Positions 11,482 to 23,576 of a stretch of 64,000 bases of DNA are shown here, in pieces. A model generated the notes under the pieces. That model searched no databases, had not been told where the DNA came from, and saw only the letters and a program-made list of their open reading frames with translations. The position numbers and the translations under genes were made by a program. The stretch is from Deroplatys truncata (lineage: Eukaryota; Arthropoda; Insecta; Mantodea; Mantidae): the NCBI GenBank assembly GCA_030765065.1, contig CM060985.1, forward strand, positions 175,331,096 to 175,395,095. The letters are read 5' to 3'. Position 1 is the stretch's first letter. Every line of letters starts with the position of its first letter.

Positions 11482-13225
11482 AAAAACTTTTTTGGGTTGT
11501 ATTCACATGACTTTCTCTACCCATTGTTCTACAAACTATTCTTACAAAAGCTTATTCTTTTACTTAGTTTTGTTAATTGAGATAAATTTTCATTACACAT
11601 TTCGTTATACGAGGGCAGTCCCAGGAGTACCCGACCTGACGTATATACAGCGGTTGTTGTTTCAAACAAAAGACTATGGTAGAAAGTACCAATCTTATAA
11701 AGCTTAAGTTTGAAGTTTAATGATGCTACGTTGTTTAGTAATTGTTTGGCAGCCATTAATAGTGAAGTCTCTCAGCGAAATTGTAAACATGGATAAAACT
11801 GGTCATCGTTATGTGATACAATATTTTCATTTGAAAGGTCTTAGTCCAACTAATATTAAAGCTGAGCTAGATTCTACTCTGGGGGAGTCTGCTCCTTCGT
11901 TTACAACAGTAAAATATTGGTTGGCAGAGTTTAAGCGAGGCCGTACGAGCTGTCAAGACGAACATCGCAGTGGTAACCACGCCAGAAATTGTGCAGAAAA
12001 TCCACAAAATGCTGTTAGATGACTGTCGACTGAGTACGGGAGCTAGCAGACATCATAGGCATTTCAAAAAGTCCTGTACATCGCATACTAACTGAAAATT
12101 TAGACATGAGAAAGCTGTGCGCAAGATGGGTGCCGCGTTTACTCACAATGGAACAAAAGCAGGGTCGTGATGATGTTTCAGTCGAGTGTTTGGCGATGTA
12201 TCGCTGCAATAAAGTCGAGTTTTTGTGTCGATTCATAACCATGGATGAAACATGGGTCCATCATTTCACACCTGAGACGAAGGAACAGTCAAAACAGTGC
12301 ATTGAAAGGGGGAATCTCCAAAGAAGGTGAGACAGTTCCATCTGCATGCAAGGTCACAGCGTCAGTTTTTTGGGATACGCGTGGGATAATTTTCATTGAT
12401 TATCTTCAAAAAGAAAAAGCAATCAATGGCGAGTATTATGCAAACTTATTGCACCGTTTGAGTGATGAAATCAAGCAAAAACGGCCGCATTTAGCGAAAG
12501 AAAGTTCTGTTTCATCAAGACAGTGCACCAGTTCACACATCCATTATCACCATGGCCAAAATCAATAAGTTAAAGTTCGAATTGCTTCCTCATGCACCCT
12601 ATTCGCCAGTCTTAGCCCCCTCTGATTATTTTCTGTTTCCAGGGTTGAAGAAATGGCTTGGTGGTAAAAGATTTGCCAACAATGAAGAGGTGGAGTTTGC
12701 AGTTGATGGCTATTTTGCAGAACTCGACGGTTCTCACTATAAGCAGGGTATCGAAGCTATTGAACATCGCTGCGAAAAGTGTATCGAGCTGAAAGGAGAC
12801 TATGTAGAGAAATAAAGATTTTTTTTCCAAACTTTTTGTGTTTTCTTTGTTAGGTCGGATACTTCTGGGACAGCCCTCGTATAAGAAGAACATAGTGGAC
12901 CAAAGTGATCAATTTTAACGAGTGTATCACTGTGGAGTGGGTTTGAAATTCCGTGCTCTTTGCATGACCACAGAAAAACTTAACAGCAACTTACTACTTC
13001 ATACGCATAACAAAGGATATTTCGGAAATGATTAAAGCCACGAAAAATATTATTTGAAATAACTTGTGGGTAATAAAAATATCTGAATTTCTTCTTGTAA
13101 GTTAATGTAAACTATCTTATGGTTTTCCCGTTATACGAAACTATACAAAAGTTCTTAGTAATAAAGAAAAATTCAGAGACTATTCCCGAAAAATTCAAGA
13201 TACTTATTTTATTTGTGATGTGAAT
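11482..13225 (+). mobile_element. Family B element split by a mariner
   Basis: The left part (11482-11609, TTGTATTCACATGACTTTCT) ends in CATTTCGTTATA. The right part resumes at 12882 with AAGAAGAACATAGTGGACC and runs through the B blocks to about 13225. The mariner between them used a TA inside the CGTTATAGATAC block. Confidence 0.72.
11610..12879 (+). mobile_element. mariner transposon, 1270 bp with matching ends
   Basis: The ends are inverted copies of CGAGGGCAGTCCCAGGAGTA (right end complement CGAGGGCTGTCCCAGAAGTA), flanked by TA. Transposase codons begin at ATG 11790 (MDKTGHRYVIQYF, HTH ~residues 10-55) and continue in several frames. TMDETWVHHF at about 12240 carries the first catalytic Asp. 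The HQDSAPVHT codons near 12513 carry the second, and PVLAPSDYFLF near 12610-12640 the third. All three Asp codons survive, but at least three frameshifts separate them. The final frame ends at 12815 (ELKGDYVEK). Confidence 0.88.
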
Positions 13226-13317
13226 ATCACCTTTTGCTGAAACTTTTTGAAATAATCACAAGCTACTAAGGTAAAAATCGCACCACGGTTAGTTTGCTTT
13301 ATTTTCTCTACCACTTA

Positions 13318-13805
13318 CGGGCTGAGCGGGATGTCTCAGGCGGCAACGTATGTGGCCTGCTTTCGGGAGGACCCGGGTTTGATTCAAGGTGACCGCCCAC
13401 TCTGACGACGGTGTTCCTCTGGTCGCCTAGACGTATGTTGGGGTGGTGTATTCTACTATGATTACTCGTTTTTCCCATTTCTTCTCATTTCATCTCTCCC
13501 TTTCACGGTTCAAGTGTGTTTTCAGGTCCTGTGGTGCTGGCGATGTCGCGCAGATGGCGTAGATGCTTGTACATTGGAAAGATTTCTCTGCGTGAACTCT
13601 AGTGTGCCTCGACCGGCCCGTCAGCATCGCTACATCGACCTCTTGGTGTCCTTCGCCTGTACTGTGTTCAAACTGGAAATATTAGGGACTTCTGCGCGTC
13701 TCTGTGGGCCTGTCTGCCTGAGGACCTAGGACGTTCTACGGCTCCTTACCTCTCCCTGTCTCCCGGAGGGTGCAGCCACAATAGATCAAGTTGATCGCAG
13801 TGAGC
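13318..13805 (+). mobile_element. tRNA-derived SINE, family 2
   Basis: The head at 13319-13400 has an A-box-like GGGATGTCTCAGGCGGCAA and B-box-like GACCCGGGTTTGATTCAAG. The 'CCGCCCACTCTGACG' block and a long body follow. No true tRNA gene is present because the acceptor and anticodon arms do not close. Confidence 0.7.
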
Positions 13806-14090
13806 GAGGTGTTCCCCTGCGTTACACACATTCTACATGCAGTAACAAGAAAGAGTATTGTCTTCAGCCAAAAATTCGATACCGAGATTCTGGAAACAGA
13901 GATTTTGAGGCTACCTGAATCCAAAAAAAAGAAACAAAAAATATTCTTGGTAAGATGTTCTGTGTGTGTGAACAACATAACTCAAAAACGAAAAGTGTAT
14001 TAAATACCAAACTACCTTTTACACGGATAAGCTTTCGTTAATTTTGATTTTTTGTTTTCAATACGACATATTTAAGATACTTTACAAATA

Positions 14091-15409
14091 CACTGCCGTT
14101 TGTGAAAATTGCTACACCAAGAAAGAATTTCCCGAATAACTCCAAACTTGGTGGAAGTGTAGAAGAGTGTGCAAGCAATAAGTGATTAGGTTTGTAGAGA
14201 GATAGGGTCCGACAAGGTCACTGTAGTCAGTGCAATGCTGTCAAACAAGGTGGAAACAATAAAGTGAGTGCCAGTATGCCTCGTCGACATCAAAGGAAGC
14301 CATATCGGTATGTGAGTGAGTTCGAACGGCGCAGAATGGTCGGTCTCCAGGAAGCGGGTTTGTCATACCGTGACATTTCGGCTCGTACAGGGCATGCTGC
14401 TATGACAGAGATGCGTGTGTGGAAGCAGTGGATAGATGAAGGTCGTACGCAGCGAAGAGCGGGTACTGGACCACGGAACATGACCACAACACGGAATGAC
14501 CGTCTTCTTGTCCGCATGGCCATAACGGACCGTACAGCTTCATCCACAGTGTTGGCTCGACGCTGGAGCACTGCAACAGGTGTGACCTTGTCTGCATCAA
14601 CGGTTCGTCGCCGTCTGCTGCAGGTTGGACTGGTTGCATGCATGTCATTACGTCGGCTTCAATTGTCCAGAAACCACAAGCTTCTCCGGCCGCAATGCGT
14701 ACGTGAACACGATTGCTGAGTGGCAAAATGTAGTCTTTTCGGACGAGTCTCGCTTCAACGTGTCCTACCGTGATGGCCGCATATGTGTCCGGCGGTACCG
14801 TGGTGAGCGCAACCTGGAGGGCTACATTGTTGAGCGGCATAGCGGACAAACACCAGGTGTGATGGTTTGGGGCGCCATTGGATACAACAACCGATCTCGC
14901 CTCCTACGAATTGAGGGCACTTTGAACAGCAACCGGTACGTAACGGTGGTTGTAGAGCCTGAGGTCTCCCCCTGCTTCAGGCATCTCCACAGGCCACATT
15001 TCAACAGGACAATTCCTGGCCACATATTGCGAGGAATGTACAAGCCTTCTTCGAAGACCTGCACATTCGCCTGACATGTCGCCCACCGAACATGTCTGGG
15101 ATATGGTTGGTCGGCACCTGATGCGTCACGGTGCTCCAGTAACCAGTGTCACGGATTTGTGGGCTCGAATACAAACTGCGTGGAGGGAAATCCCTCAGGA
15201 ACTTATTCAGAACCTTTTTGATTCAATGCCACGGCGTATAGCAGCTCTAATTGCAGCGCATGGAGGCTACACCAAATACTGAATATTAGGGCTCAAAGGT
15301 CATGTATAGATTTGAAAAGTTTATTATTTGTTACTTGTCATGTACCTAACCTGTGCTATTAAATTCATGTGTTTCCTTCTTGGTGTTGCAATTTTCACAA
15401 ACGGCAGTG
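14091..15409 (+). mobile_element. Tc1-like transposon, 1319 bp with matching ends
   Basis: Perfect-looking terminal repeats (left CACTGCCGTTTGTGAAAATT; right the complement) are flanked by TA, and a CACCAAGAAGG(A)A block continues inward on both sides. The transposase starts at ATG 14276 (MPRRHQRKPYRYVSEFERRR) with an HTH pair over residues ~20-115. A deletion and frameshift near 14640-14700 lead to NVVFSDESRFNVSYRDGR (first catalytic Asp). The codons QQDNSWPHIARNV near 15005 hold the second Asp, and MSPTEHVWDMVGRHL at 15076 holds the Glu, so it is a DD34E catalytic set. The last frame ends at 15282. The ends are intact but the gene is broken by two or three frameshifts and a loss between the HTH and catalytic parts. 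Confidence 0.9.
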
Positions 15410-15697
15410 TATAATCTTTACTCTGAATGACTTTTGTATAACTGGTAAACCGTACGAATAGAGAAAATCTTACTACACCAAAAGTGTAGATCTCGTTAAA
15501 TCACACAATTTATGCCAAATAAATCATTGTTGGGCTACACTGTTCCGAGATATTTTGTACAGATTTGAAGTTTTTAATACTGATCCATTTTTCAAGTGGT
15601 AGCTGTTCTTTTGTTTTCTCGTAGTCATGCAAAGAGGATGGAATTTCAAAACCATCACATTGCTATTCCCGTTGTCTATCGGCTCAGCCTACTGTAT

Positions 15698-15987
15698 GTC
15701 GTCCTCCGTGGTGTATGGTTACCATGCTAGTCTCTAGTTCCCGAGGTCGCGGGTTCAAACCCGGCGGAGGGCGATGGATTTATTTTGGGTGTAAAAATCC
15801 TTAGCATGACTTCCTTCGGAAGGGAAGTAAAGCCTGTGGTCCCGTGTTGTAGATTTACAGCACGTAAAAGAACCTCAAGCCTGATAGAAGCCTCTGAGCA
15901 AAGCTACCGGTCTTTCACGTTCAATATAGAATGGGACGCTAAGGACCACAGTAGTTAAAGAGTGTCCATAAATAAAACTCAGTTTAA
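15698..15987 (+). mobile_element. tRNA-derived SINE, family 1
   Basis: The head GTCGTCCTCCGTGGTGTATG shows a small deletion in the A-box region. The B box GGTCGCGGGTTCAAACC is intact. The body and AAATAAAACTCAGTTTAAT tail match the other copies. It lies inside the B element at 13845-16055. Confidence 0.85.
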
Positions 15988-16129
15988 TGCATTCTTCTTA
16001 CATCGACGAGGAAATGTGTAATGTAAGTTGATCTCAATTAACTAGAAATAGACAGTCTTATCTGACCTAGTGCCTCTCCTCTCCATAGAGTTTTTGCATT
16101 GGGCCAACAGCTGATTTCTTAAAAACCCA

Positions 16130-16385
16130 CCCCCTCGGACTTTTTCAGGGACGCAAGTGGGTACGTCACTTACGTACGTGAACCCCAAGACTAAGGATAA
16201 ACTTCGGTAGGTTCACAAGGTTCTAGCCTCCATTTGCCAGTTCTCCGGTTGTCACCGAGGACATACACGTCCAGACGTACCCGTCGAGACCAACCCAATC
16301 CGCACAGCTCTCTTACGGGAGGGGCTCAAATGTTCGGCCCGATGTACCTCTAGTACCGCAAGTGCTAGGGTTACGCATCTGAAGG
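16130..16385 (-). mobile_element. SINE family 2 tail fragment
   Basis: It matches the distal, GC-rich part of the long copy at 10740-11110 (shared blocks: CCACTTACGCGCGTCAACCC-like, GGGCTCAAATGTTCGGCCC-like, GTACTTCTAGTA-like). It has no tRNA head. Confidence 0.5.
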
Positions 16386-16394
16386 AGTACTAGA

Positions 16395-16540
16395 GGAACA
16401 ATAATAAGATTCTGTAAGTATAATTTGTAGAAAAGTGACTAGAGAGAGGGATGTGAATGCTGTCGCTATTCATTGCTTCTCGAGATATCACGAAACAGCA
16501 TGAAATTACTAGGCCAACATCTTTTAAACATCGGACTATC
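16395..16540 (-). mobile_element. Family B fragment
   Basis: A short, very diverged reverse-orientation piece (CTAGAGAGAGGGATGTGAATG and the CTCGAGATATCACG block). Confidence 0.4.
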
Positions 16541-16544
16541 GATT

Positions 16545-16995
16545 CGGTTACCGAGCGGGGTGGTTCAGGCGGTAATGTCTGTGGTCCCATTCGGGAGGTC
16601 CTGGATTCGATTCCGGCAGCCGACCTTCCTGATCCAAGGGATTTGTCGGGGGTTTCCCTGTCCCTCCATCTCCATTCTCAATTCACTTCACGTTTCATCT
16701 GCTTGGTTTGTTTCAGGGTTGCAAGTGTCGGCAGGAGGTCTCGGCGTGGGCATTGCAGAGGTAAAGGATGCTCTAAGTAAACTTCGGCCCCCGGAATGAG
16801 GGCGGTCTCCAGGTCCTTGGCCCCCCAGGGGATATGTAAGCCCACAGCGCGGGAGGGGAGCCGGCTATCAGTTGCTATCCGGGGGATTTAAATGTGTAAA
16901 CGGTAGCGACCCTGGCCAGACCTGTTGTGTCTCCAGGTTCGGCCGTCCTCTGCTTCCCACCCCGGGGCCCCCGTCAGACATCTAGTTACAAAAGA
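16545..16995 (+). mobile_element. tRNA-derived SINE, family 2
   Basis: The head starts CGGTTACCGAGCGGGGTGG, with A-box-like GGTGGTTCAGGCGGTAATG and B-box-like GTCCTGGATTCGATTCC. The body contains the CAAGGGATTTGTCGGGGGTT block and the GTTTCATCTGC..GTTTCAGG block shared with the other family 2 copies. Confidence 0.75.
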
Positions 16996-17084
16996 TCTAC
17001 GTAGGTCGAAGTACTAAGCTCCCTCCACTTCTAGTTCCATCCTTCCTATTGATTCGATTTCCTCTGTCCCTCTTGTAGCTATAT

Positions 17085-17160
17085 CTGAAAACGTTTCTCT
17101 CGATTAACATGAAGTAGATAGAAGAATAACGTTTCGTAAGAATACTTTATAGAAGCTATA
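17085..17160 (-). mobile_element. Family B left-end fragment
   Basis: Reverse orientation: TCTCGATTAACATGAAGTAG and GAAGAATAACGTTTCGTAAG blocks only, head to head with the forward copy at 17165. Confidence 0.5.
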
Positions 17161-17636
17161 TAAAAAAAGCTCTCTGTGTTACATTCGTGTGACTTTCTCA
17201 GCCCTTTATCGTATATAACTATTCGTACGGAAGTTTATTTTTCTATATGCTTCATTTTAATACAAATAAACCTTTGCAGAAAAAGCTACAATGCACATTT
17301 CGTTATAGATACAAAGAGAACAGCGATAGTCAAATGTTTAACAACTGGACGCCATATGCTGGCTTTAAATTCCATACTGTTTCCATGATATCGCGAGAAA
17401 CAACTTGAAAGAACTTGAAAACAACGAACAAGTGGAACCATTAATAACGGATATCTTGGTAATGACTGATGCCACAAAAAAAATTCTAAATAAACTGTAT
17501 GTTTTAAAGACATCTACATTTTTTGTGTAGTATGTTTTCGTCTATCGCTTAACGTTTACCAGGTATACAATGTTATATAAAATTCCTTCCAAACGAAATT
17601 GACTTCACAGGCTATTACCAGAAAATTCAAGATATA

Positions 17637-18926
17637 CGAGGTGCACTATTTATATGTTGAGCCTAATAATTAAAACAAAGTAATTTCTGATTGAAAACTG
17701 CTTTATTGTTTTTCAAAATATTCTCCTTTATGATCAATACACTTTTGCATCCGTTTGAACCATTTGTCAAAGCATTTATTTCAGTCTTCTTGAGACACCT
17801 CCAAAACATGGTTTTTGAAGGCATCAACGGCTTCTTCTGCCAACGTAAATCGTTGTCCACGCAATTTATTCTTGATGTTCGGGAACAAAAAGAAGTCATT
17901 GGGTGCCAAATCAGGACTGTATGGTGGATGGCCAATCAATTCGATTTTTTGAGCCTTCAAATACTCTGTTGTTAGACGAGATGTGTGTGCGCTCGCATTG
18001 TCTTGATGAAGAACGATCCTAGGTTCTGGTTGGTTTTCCTTTCTTCACCAAAGACTTCCGGCAAACAAATGGCTGTGTACCATTCGGCATTGACCGTTTT
18101 ACGTTCCTCTAAAGCCACTGTTGCCACATGGCCAGTTTTGCTGAAAAAGCAGGCGACCATTTGATCCGAAGTGCCTCGAGTGTGAACAACTTTTGTTGGA
18201 TTTGCTTCATCTTGAAACACCCATACAATCGACTGCTGTTTACGTTCCGGCTCATACGCATAGATCCATGATTCCTCACCTGTTACAATCTTATATACGT
18301 CTTTTGAGGCACCGCCATTGTATTTCTTGAGCATTTTTGTACACAAATCGACACGAGCATCTTTTTGAGATTGCGTCAAATTATGTGGGATCCAACGAGA
18401 GCAAACCTTTTTCACGGCTAAATAATCATGCAATATTTTATATATGCTAGTGGAACTAATACCTAGGGTTGCCTCAATTTCACAATATGTCGCATGACGA
18501 TCTTTCATTATTAGTTTTTGCACAGCATCAATGTTTTCTGGCACAACAACTGATTTTGGACAACCTTACGAACATCATCATTGAGCGAACGGCGGCCACG
18601 ATTAAATTCGTTATCCCAGCGTTTCACAGTGACAAAGGATGGAGCTTCGTTGCTAAATGTGGAAGTTAGTTGAACGATGCACTCTTGTCTTGATAATCCA
18701 CGTCGAAGGTCGTAATAAATCATTACACGAATATTTTCACGAGTTAATTCCATGTTATTGTTGACACACAATTTTCAAGTTAGTGTAAACAAAACAAATG
18801 GCGCTCTATTGACAAAACTTTTGAAGTAGATTATGGTCCAAAATGTCAAACTTTCCATTGGAAACGTCAGATGGCACCTACAGCGTTCAGGGTTGCCAAA
18901 GCTCAAAATATAAATAGTGCCCCTTG
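17637..18926 (-). mobile_element. mariner transposon, 1290 bp with matching ends
   Basis: The terminal repeats (left CGAGGTGCACTATTTATATG; right complement CAAGGGGCACTATTTATATT) are flanked by TA. The transposase lies on the minus strand. ATG near 18751 (MELTRENIRVMIYYDLRRGL) starts the N-terminal HTH, then a frameshift near 18540. Codons 18544-17972 give EIEATLGISSTSIYKILHDY (second HTH) and IVTGEESWIYAYEPERKQQS, where the first catalytic Asp of the usual GDExW motif is Glu. After another frameshift near 18010 the HQDNA-type codons follow, then codons for SPDLAPNDFFLFPNI near 17930. A stop interrupts the C-terminus at about 17788. It is a recent-looking but dead copy. Confidence 0.88.
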
Positions 18927-19152
18927 TACGTGTTATTTGTCTTTTAAATATCTTTAATATATGGCATTTTAATCAAAATCTTTAGAGCCGTTTTTTAGAA
19001 AATAAATTTTTTTGTAATATATACCGTGTAAAAACCTAGTTGGGGTTGATGAGTTTTCTTTAAAATTTTAGTGTCGAATAGTTGGAAGTTTTGTATTTAT
19101 CCAATTTTTCGCTTTTGAGTTATGCTGTTCACACACGCGCACACATCATTTT

Positions 19153-19447
19153 GTCGTCCTCCGTGGTGTAGTGGTTACTATGCTAGCTTCTAGTTCCTGA
19201 ATTCGCGGGTGCAGACCCGGCGGAGGGCGATTGATTTTTTCTGGCGTAAAAATCCTCAGCATGGCTTCCTTAGGAAGAGACGTAAAGCCGGTGGTCCCGT
19301 GTCATAGATTTACGGCACGTAAAAGAACCTCAGGCCTGATAAAGAGGTCTCTGAGCAAAATTACCGCTCTTTCACGCCCAATATAGAATGGGACACTAAG
19401 GACCACAGCAGTTAAAGACTGTCCTTAAATAGAACTCAATTTAATTT
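19153..19447 (+). mobile_element. tRNA-derived SINE, family 1, with 13-bp target duplication
   Basis: The head GTCGTCCTCCGTGGTGTAGT has a complete A box. The B box is GATTCGCGGGTGCAGACC. The tail is CTTAAATAGAACTCAATTTA. The flanks are identical 13-bp CACACATCATTTT copies at 19140-19152 and 19448-19460, as expected of LINE-mediated insertion. Confidence 0.9.
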
Positions 19448-19590
19448 CACACATCATTTTTAAAAATCTTTTTCTTTTTGATTTAGAGAGCCTCAAGAAA
19501 TGTATTTCTGATGAAATCTCGGTATCAAATTTTCGCGTGGAATGCAATACCTTCTTCACCTATTAGGCACGTGTGGAGAAAGTCATGTAC

Positions 19591-20352
19591 TCAGAATTGT
19601 TTATTTACTTTTTAGTAATCCAAGGTTCTTGGTTTATTCTCAAGTTACAGCATCATTCTACGATATAGTTTATGATGCTTGCAAAAAAACGTAACAACCA
19701 ATAATTAAAGTTCATTAAGCAGCTACGTAACGTATATTTATGTACTAACATCATTTTGAGTCTAATTATAGCGTGACAGTGAAGATGTCATACACTGATA
19801 AAGTTATTACGTGCACATGTGAAAATTATGTCACTTAGCTACCAACAGTAGGTAATTACAACCATTAGCCTTCAGATGTATATGTAACACATGCACAAAA
19901 AGATTTTCTAATGCGTTACATTCACATCAGTTTTTCTATCCTTACGAAAGTTTATTTTGCCATCTACTTCATTTTAATCCAGATAAACATTTGAAGAAAC
20001 AGCTACATTACACATCTCGTTATAGATACAAAGAGAACATTGATAGTCAAATGTTTAACAACTGAACGCTATATGCTGCCTTAAAGACAGTTAGTTGGTA
20101 GAGAGCGCAGGGTGTTTTACGGTTTTTCGCAATTTAAAGAAGGCCAATTTTCTCTAGAATTACATCATCTATGACAATGAATGTTTTACTGTTTATTAAA
20201 CGATGTTTTCTTAGTATACTAGTGTCAAAATTTTGCACCTAGCTTTAAATCTTTTAATTATAAAATATATAAATATCGTAAAATAATTTTAAAAAATGAC
20301 TATTATATATACACTTTTCACTGAAAATAAAAATGAAGAAACCGCCAATTTT
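19591..20352. other. Mostly unassigned; one family B fragment
   Basis: 19591-19900 and 20096-20352 are AT-rich with no recognisable gene or repeat. 19903-20090 is a forward B left-end fragment (AATGCGTTACATTCACATCA, then the ATAGATACAAAGAGAACA block). Confidence 0.45.
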
Positions 20353-21187
20353 TACTTTCTCTACTACGTATAATAAGTAGGGGAAGTATTGTATTCCACC
20401 CAAAAATTCGATACCGAGATTTCACCGGAAATATATGTTTAGAAACCCCCTGAATCCAATAAAAAACATTTTTAGAAACATGTCCGTGTGTGTGTCTGTG
20501 AACAGCATAACTCAGAAACGAACAGTCGGATAAACACCAAACTTGGTATTTAAGTTCAGTATCTTACAGAGATACAACACGAAGGTTTTCAAGAAAATCC
20601 CCCCACTCCAGATTACCCTTTACATGGAACATTTTTCGAAAATTTTAATTTTCTCAAAATGGCTCTAACGATTTTGATTAAAATATCATATGTTTAAGAT
20701 ATTTTCATGGCAAATGAAATTATATCTCGAATTTTCTGTGAATGTCTCCAAAAGTATTCTTCATTGTGAACGACTTTTGCATAACTGGTAATTCATAAGA
20801 GATGGACAAAATTTTACTACACAAAAAATGTAGATCGCGTTAAAATACACAATTTATGTCATATATATGTTTTTTGTTGAGTGAATCATTTTCGAGATAT
20901 TGCTTGTTATTCCCTTAAATTTTCCAATACTTATACTTTTTCTCAAATGGGAATTCGTTATTCATTTTTTTTGTCCTGGTAATGCAAAGAGAATGGAATA
21001 CTCCACATAACAACCAGCTCTTAAAACATTTGACTATCGCTTAAAGCCTACCAATTCCCCTTGCATCTACAAGAAAATTAGCAATATGATTAACATCTCA
21101 TTAACATGAAATAGATGGAGAATAAGCGTTTGTAAAAATAGTTTGTACGAAAGTAGAGAAAGCCATGTGAGTGTAACACATCAGATA
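20353..21187 (-). mobile_element. Family A element, near full length
   Basis: In reverse orientation it begins ACTTTCTCTACTACGTATAA and ends GTGAGTGTAACACATCAGA. It has the subtype block GCAAAGAGAATGGAATACTC..CTTAAAACATTTGACTATCG. The CA tract is short (GTGTGTGTCTGTG). Confidence 0.85.
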
Positions 21188-21494
21188 TTTTACGTGGAAA
21201 CCCTGTAATTTAGGATCAAAATCTTTAACCTACTAAATGCATCTAAACATTTTGTACAACCGGTAAAAATTTCAAACTTCCAAGTTAAATAGATTTGAGA
21301 AAAGTGAACCTGAAGTTCAAAAAGTATAACTTATGGCCAAAAAAGTGGGCATGTTGTTACATACCAATATACTATAATATCTCTAGAATACGAGCCCTTT
21401 AAAGGTCCAAATAAAACAATTACATAGGTGTGTTCCTTATACTCTTTATAATACATTACAACAAGAAAAAAAGCACTTTTTTGTTCCTATTTTT
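21188..21494. other. Unassigned AT-rich sequence
   Basis: No repeat, motif or gene recognised. An AATAAAAC hexamer-like run at about 21410 is probably chance. Confidence 0.3.
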
Positions 21495-21534
21495 CTACCA
21501 AGTGTCCTTAAAATGCCATACTATTTCCATGACA

Positions 21535-22592
21535 TCAGTCCATGCTAACGGAATCTTGAAGAAGGTATATTGTTTACGTAATTTATTAGTCACACGCTTG
21601 GGAAGCCAACTTGAAGTAGGTATGTTCTTTACTGTTTATTATTTTAACTTCCCCACGTATGGGTGGCAACTTGAAGTAGGTATTGTCTTGGAGTTTATTT
21701 ATTTATTTAGCTTCGCATTTGGAACGTTAATTTTGAAGAAGATTGTTTGTTACGTAATATGCGACTACGTATGAGAAACCAATTTGAAGATGTATTTTTG
21801 TTGTTACGCTCCAAGTTTAAAAATATTATATTAACTTTGTTATTAAACTGCTTCCATAGGTAGTATTTATGTTTATATTTGCCTCGGCTGCGTCAGTATT
21901 GTTTTAGTGTCCCTACCTCTTAGACAGGGCGTGGTGCGACAAGAATGTAGGCTTACACAGATTTTAAGTTTAAATTCACTTCTTTTTATTAATCCTTGAC
22001 ACAAATTAAATAGCACAACACTGATATTAAGAGCTGTGAGATTCTTTAATTTAATACGTGCACTTAGTTAATACGTATACATAATTTTCGTTTCTTTAGA
22101 TAACGCATCTTCCATCCGGTCACTACCAAGGTCTGCCGGCAACTGAACATATTTCAACCGTCAAAACCCGTAAGCTTCTGTATTTCAAGTCTGATTGGCT
22201 AATACTAGTCCAATAGAATACCTGCATGTAATTAAAGCTTTTTCTGGCTGTTGATTGGCTATTTTTAAACTGTCACAAAATTTACATTATCATTGCTCTA
22301 ATCATGACTAGTAGTATTCAAACTCTCAAACTCATTATTGCCTCATTGTTACCTCATTGTTAGCAACGTTAAGCTTATTATTCTCACAGCTATTATACTA
22401 TTAAACTACGTAATGCATTCACATACAATTATTGAACATGTTTACAATAATATAAGCATTTGCAATGACTGTTACATACATTTTTACAGATTATTGCATA
22501 CATATTGTTTTAAGGCGGACTGTTATTGAATTTACATATTATATAATTTAATTGAAATTATTCGGGTGTTAAAAATACTGCCTCAATCTTAA
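21535..22592 (+). repeat. Unknown ~1.05-kb interspersed repeat, copy 1
   Basis: It is defined by its match to copy 2 at 23880-25735. Landmarks are TTTGCCTCGGCTGCGTCAGT, GTGGTGCGAC..AATGTAGGCTTACACAGATT, two TGATTGGCTA blocks and the TTACCTCATTGTTACCTCAT short tandem. The first ~300 bp hold degenerate ~60-bp subrepeats (AACTTGAAGTAGGTATTGTC). There is no reading frame of note. It sits inside a B element whose sequence resumes on each side with about 24 bp lost, and no target duplication is evident. Class unknown. Confidence 0.6.
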
Positions 22593-22894
22593 AGGACTTT
22601 AAAAGATTGGTAAGTATTGAACAACTGGAGATATCTCGGAAACGGCTCATGCCACAAAAAAGTTATTTGAAATAATCTGTGTGTTTTAATTAGATCTTTG
22701 TTTCTTGTGCAGTACGTTTTCGTCTGTAGCTTAACGTTGACCAGTTATACAAGATTATACAAAATCCTCTCCGAATGTGGAGGACTTCACAGGCTATTCT
22801 CAGAAATTTCTAGATATGCATTTTATTTGTTATGTAAATTACGTTTAATATATGGTATTTTGATAAAGTCAAAAACAACGAAAATTTTTGCATT

Positions 22895-23310
22895 TAAAGC
22901 GACCGAATGAGGTGGTAACTCGTGAAGCTCGCATTCGGTAGGTCCCGGGTTTGATTTCCGTCTGTCCGGCCACTCTGAGCATTAGTTTTCTTCTTGATTT
23001 CCCCGGTTCGGTAGACGAATGCTGAGGTAGTTCCTCTTCACCACAAGTTTCCTGTACCCATCATTTTCTATCATCTGTTTCAGTGTGGAAAGACTAGGCG
23101 ACGGCGGTTGGCGTGTTGTGGCTGGATGTTCCTGTCGTTTGGTGGGTCTCCGCCCTTCTTGGAACTCCGCTGCAATCGTTAGGGACCCCGTCCATGGTAG
23201 CGCACTCGTCCGGATCGCATCGCCCTTCAGGTCTACCCCTCATCCCTACCTCCCAGGGGTCACGTTAGAAGCAAAACGGATCATTTTGGCCCATTTGCGT
23301 GTCTGATTAC
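22895..23310 (+). mobile_element. tRNA-derived SINE, family 2
   Basis: The head is GCGACCGAATGAGGTGGTAA with B-box-like GGTCCCGGGTTTGATTTCC. The body has 'CCGGCCACTCTGAGC' and the GTTTCAGTGTGG block. Its far end (CTCGTCCGGATCGCATCGCC) is shared in part with 33449-33905. Confidence 0.7.
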
Positions 23311-23576
23311 TTCTAGTCTATATAAACAGCATTTTGGGGTGGGCAAATTTTGTTTAAAATTTTCGTGTCGCATTCTTGGAAGACATTTCGTTGCTGAGTT
23401 GTACTGTTTTCACACACATACACGCGCGCGCGAGCGCATACACAGAGATTTTTTTTCTAATATTGCTTTTTTTTCTTTTTGTATATGGATTCAGGGGTCT
23501 CAAAACGTGTATTTCCGGTGAAATCTCGCTATGGAATTTTTTGGTGGAATACATTCTGTTAAGTAAGGATGACGAC

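Larger units (their letters stand above)
13845..16055 (-). mobile_element. Family B element split by Tc1 and SINE
   Basis: Reverse-orientation B sequence at 13845-14090, 15411-15690 and 15988-16055 forms one element interrupted by a Tc1 transposon and a family 1 SINE. Its CA tract is reduced to a short GTGTGTGTG run near 13963. Confidence 0.7.
17165..19590 (+). mobile_element. Family B element split by mariner and SINE
   Basis: One B copy, about 815 bp when the insertions are discounted: 17165-17636, 18929-19139 and 19461-19590. It starts CTCTGTGTTACATTCGTGTG and ends GTGTGGAGAAAGTCATG. It is the clearest full-length estimate for family B. Confidence 0.78.
21495..23575 (+). mobile_element. 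Family B element split by an unknown repeat and a SINE
   Basis: B sequence at 21495-21534 (CTTAAAATGCCATACTATTT), 22593-22890 (GGACTTTAAAAGATTGG..GGCTCATGCCACAAAA) and 23311-23575 (AATTTTCGTGTCGCATTCTT to TTTTGGTGGAATACATTCTG) reads as one element. A 1-kb repeat and a family 2 SINE lie inside it. Confidence 0.68.
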
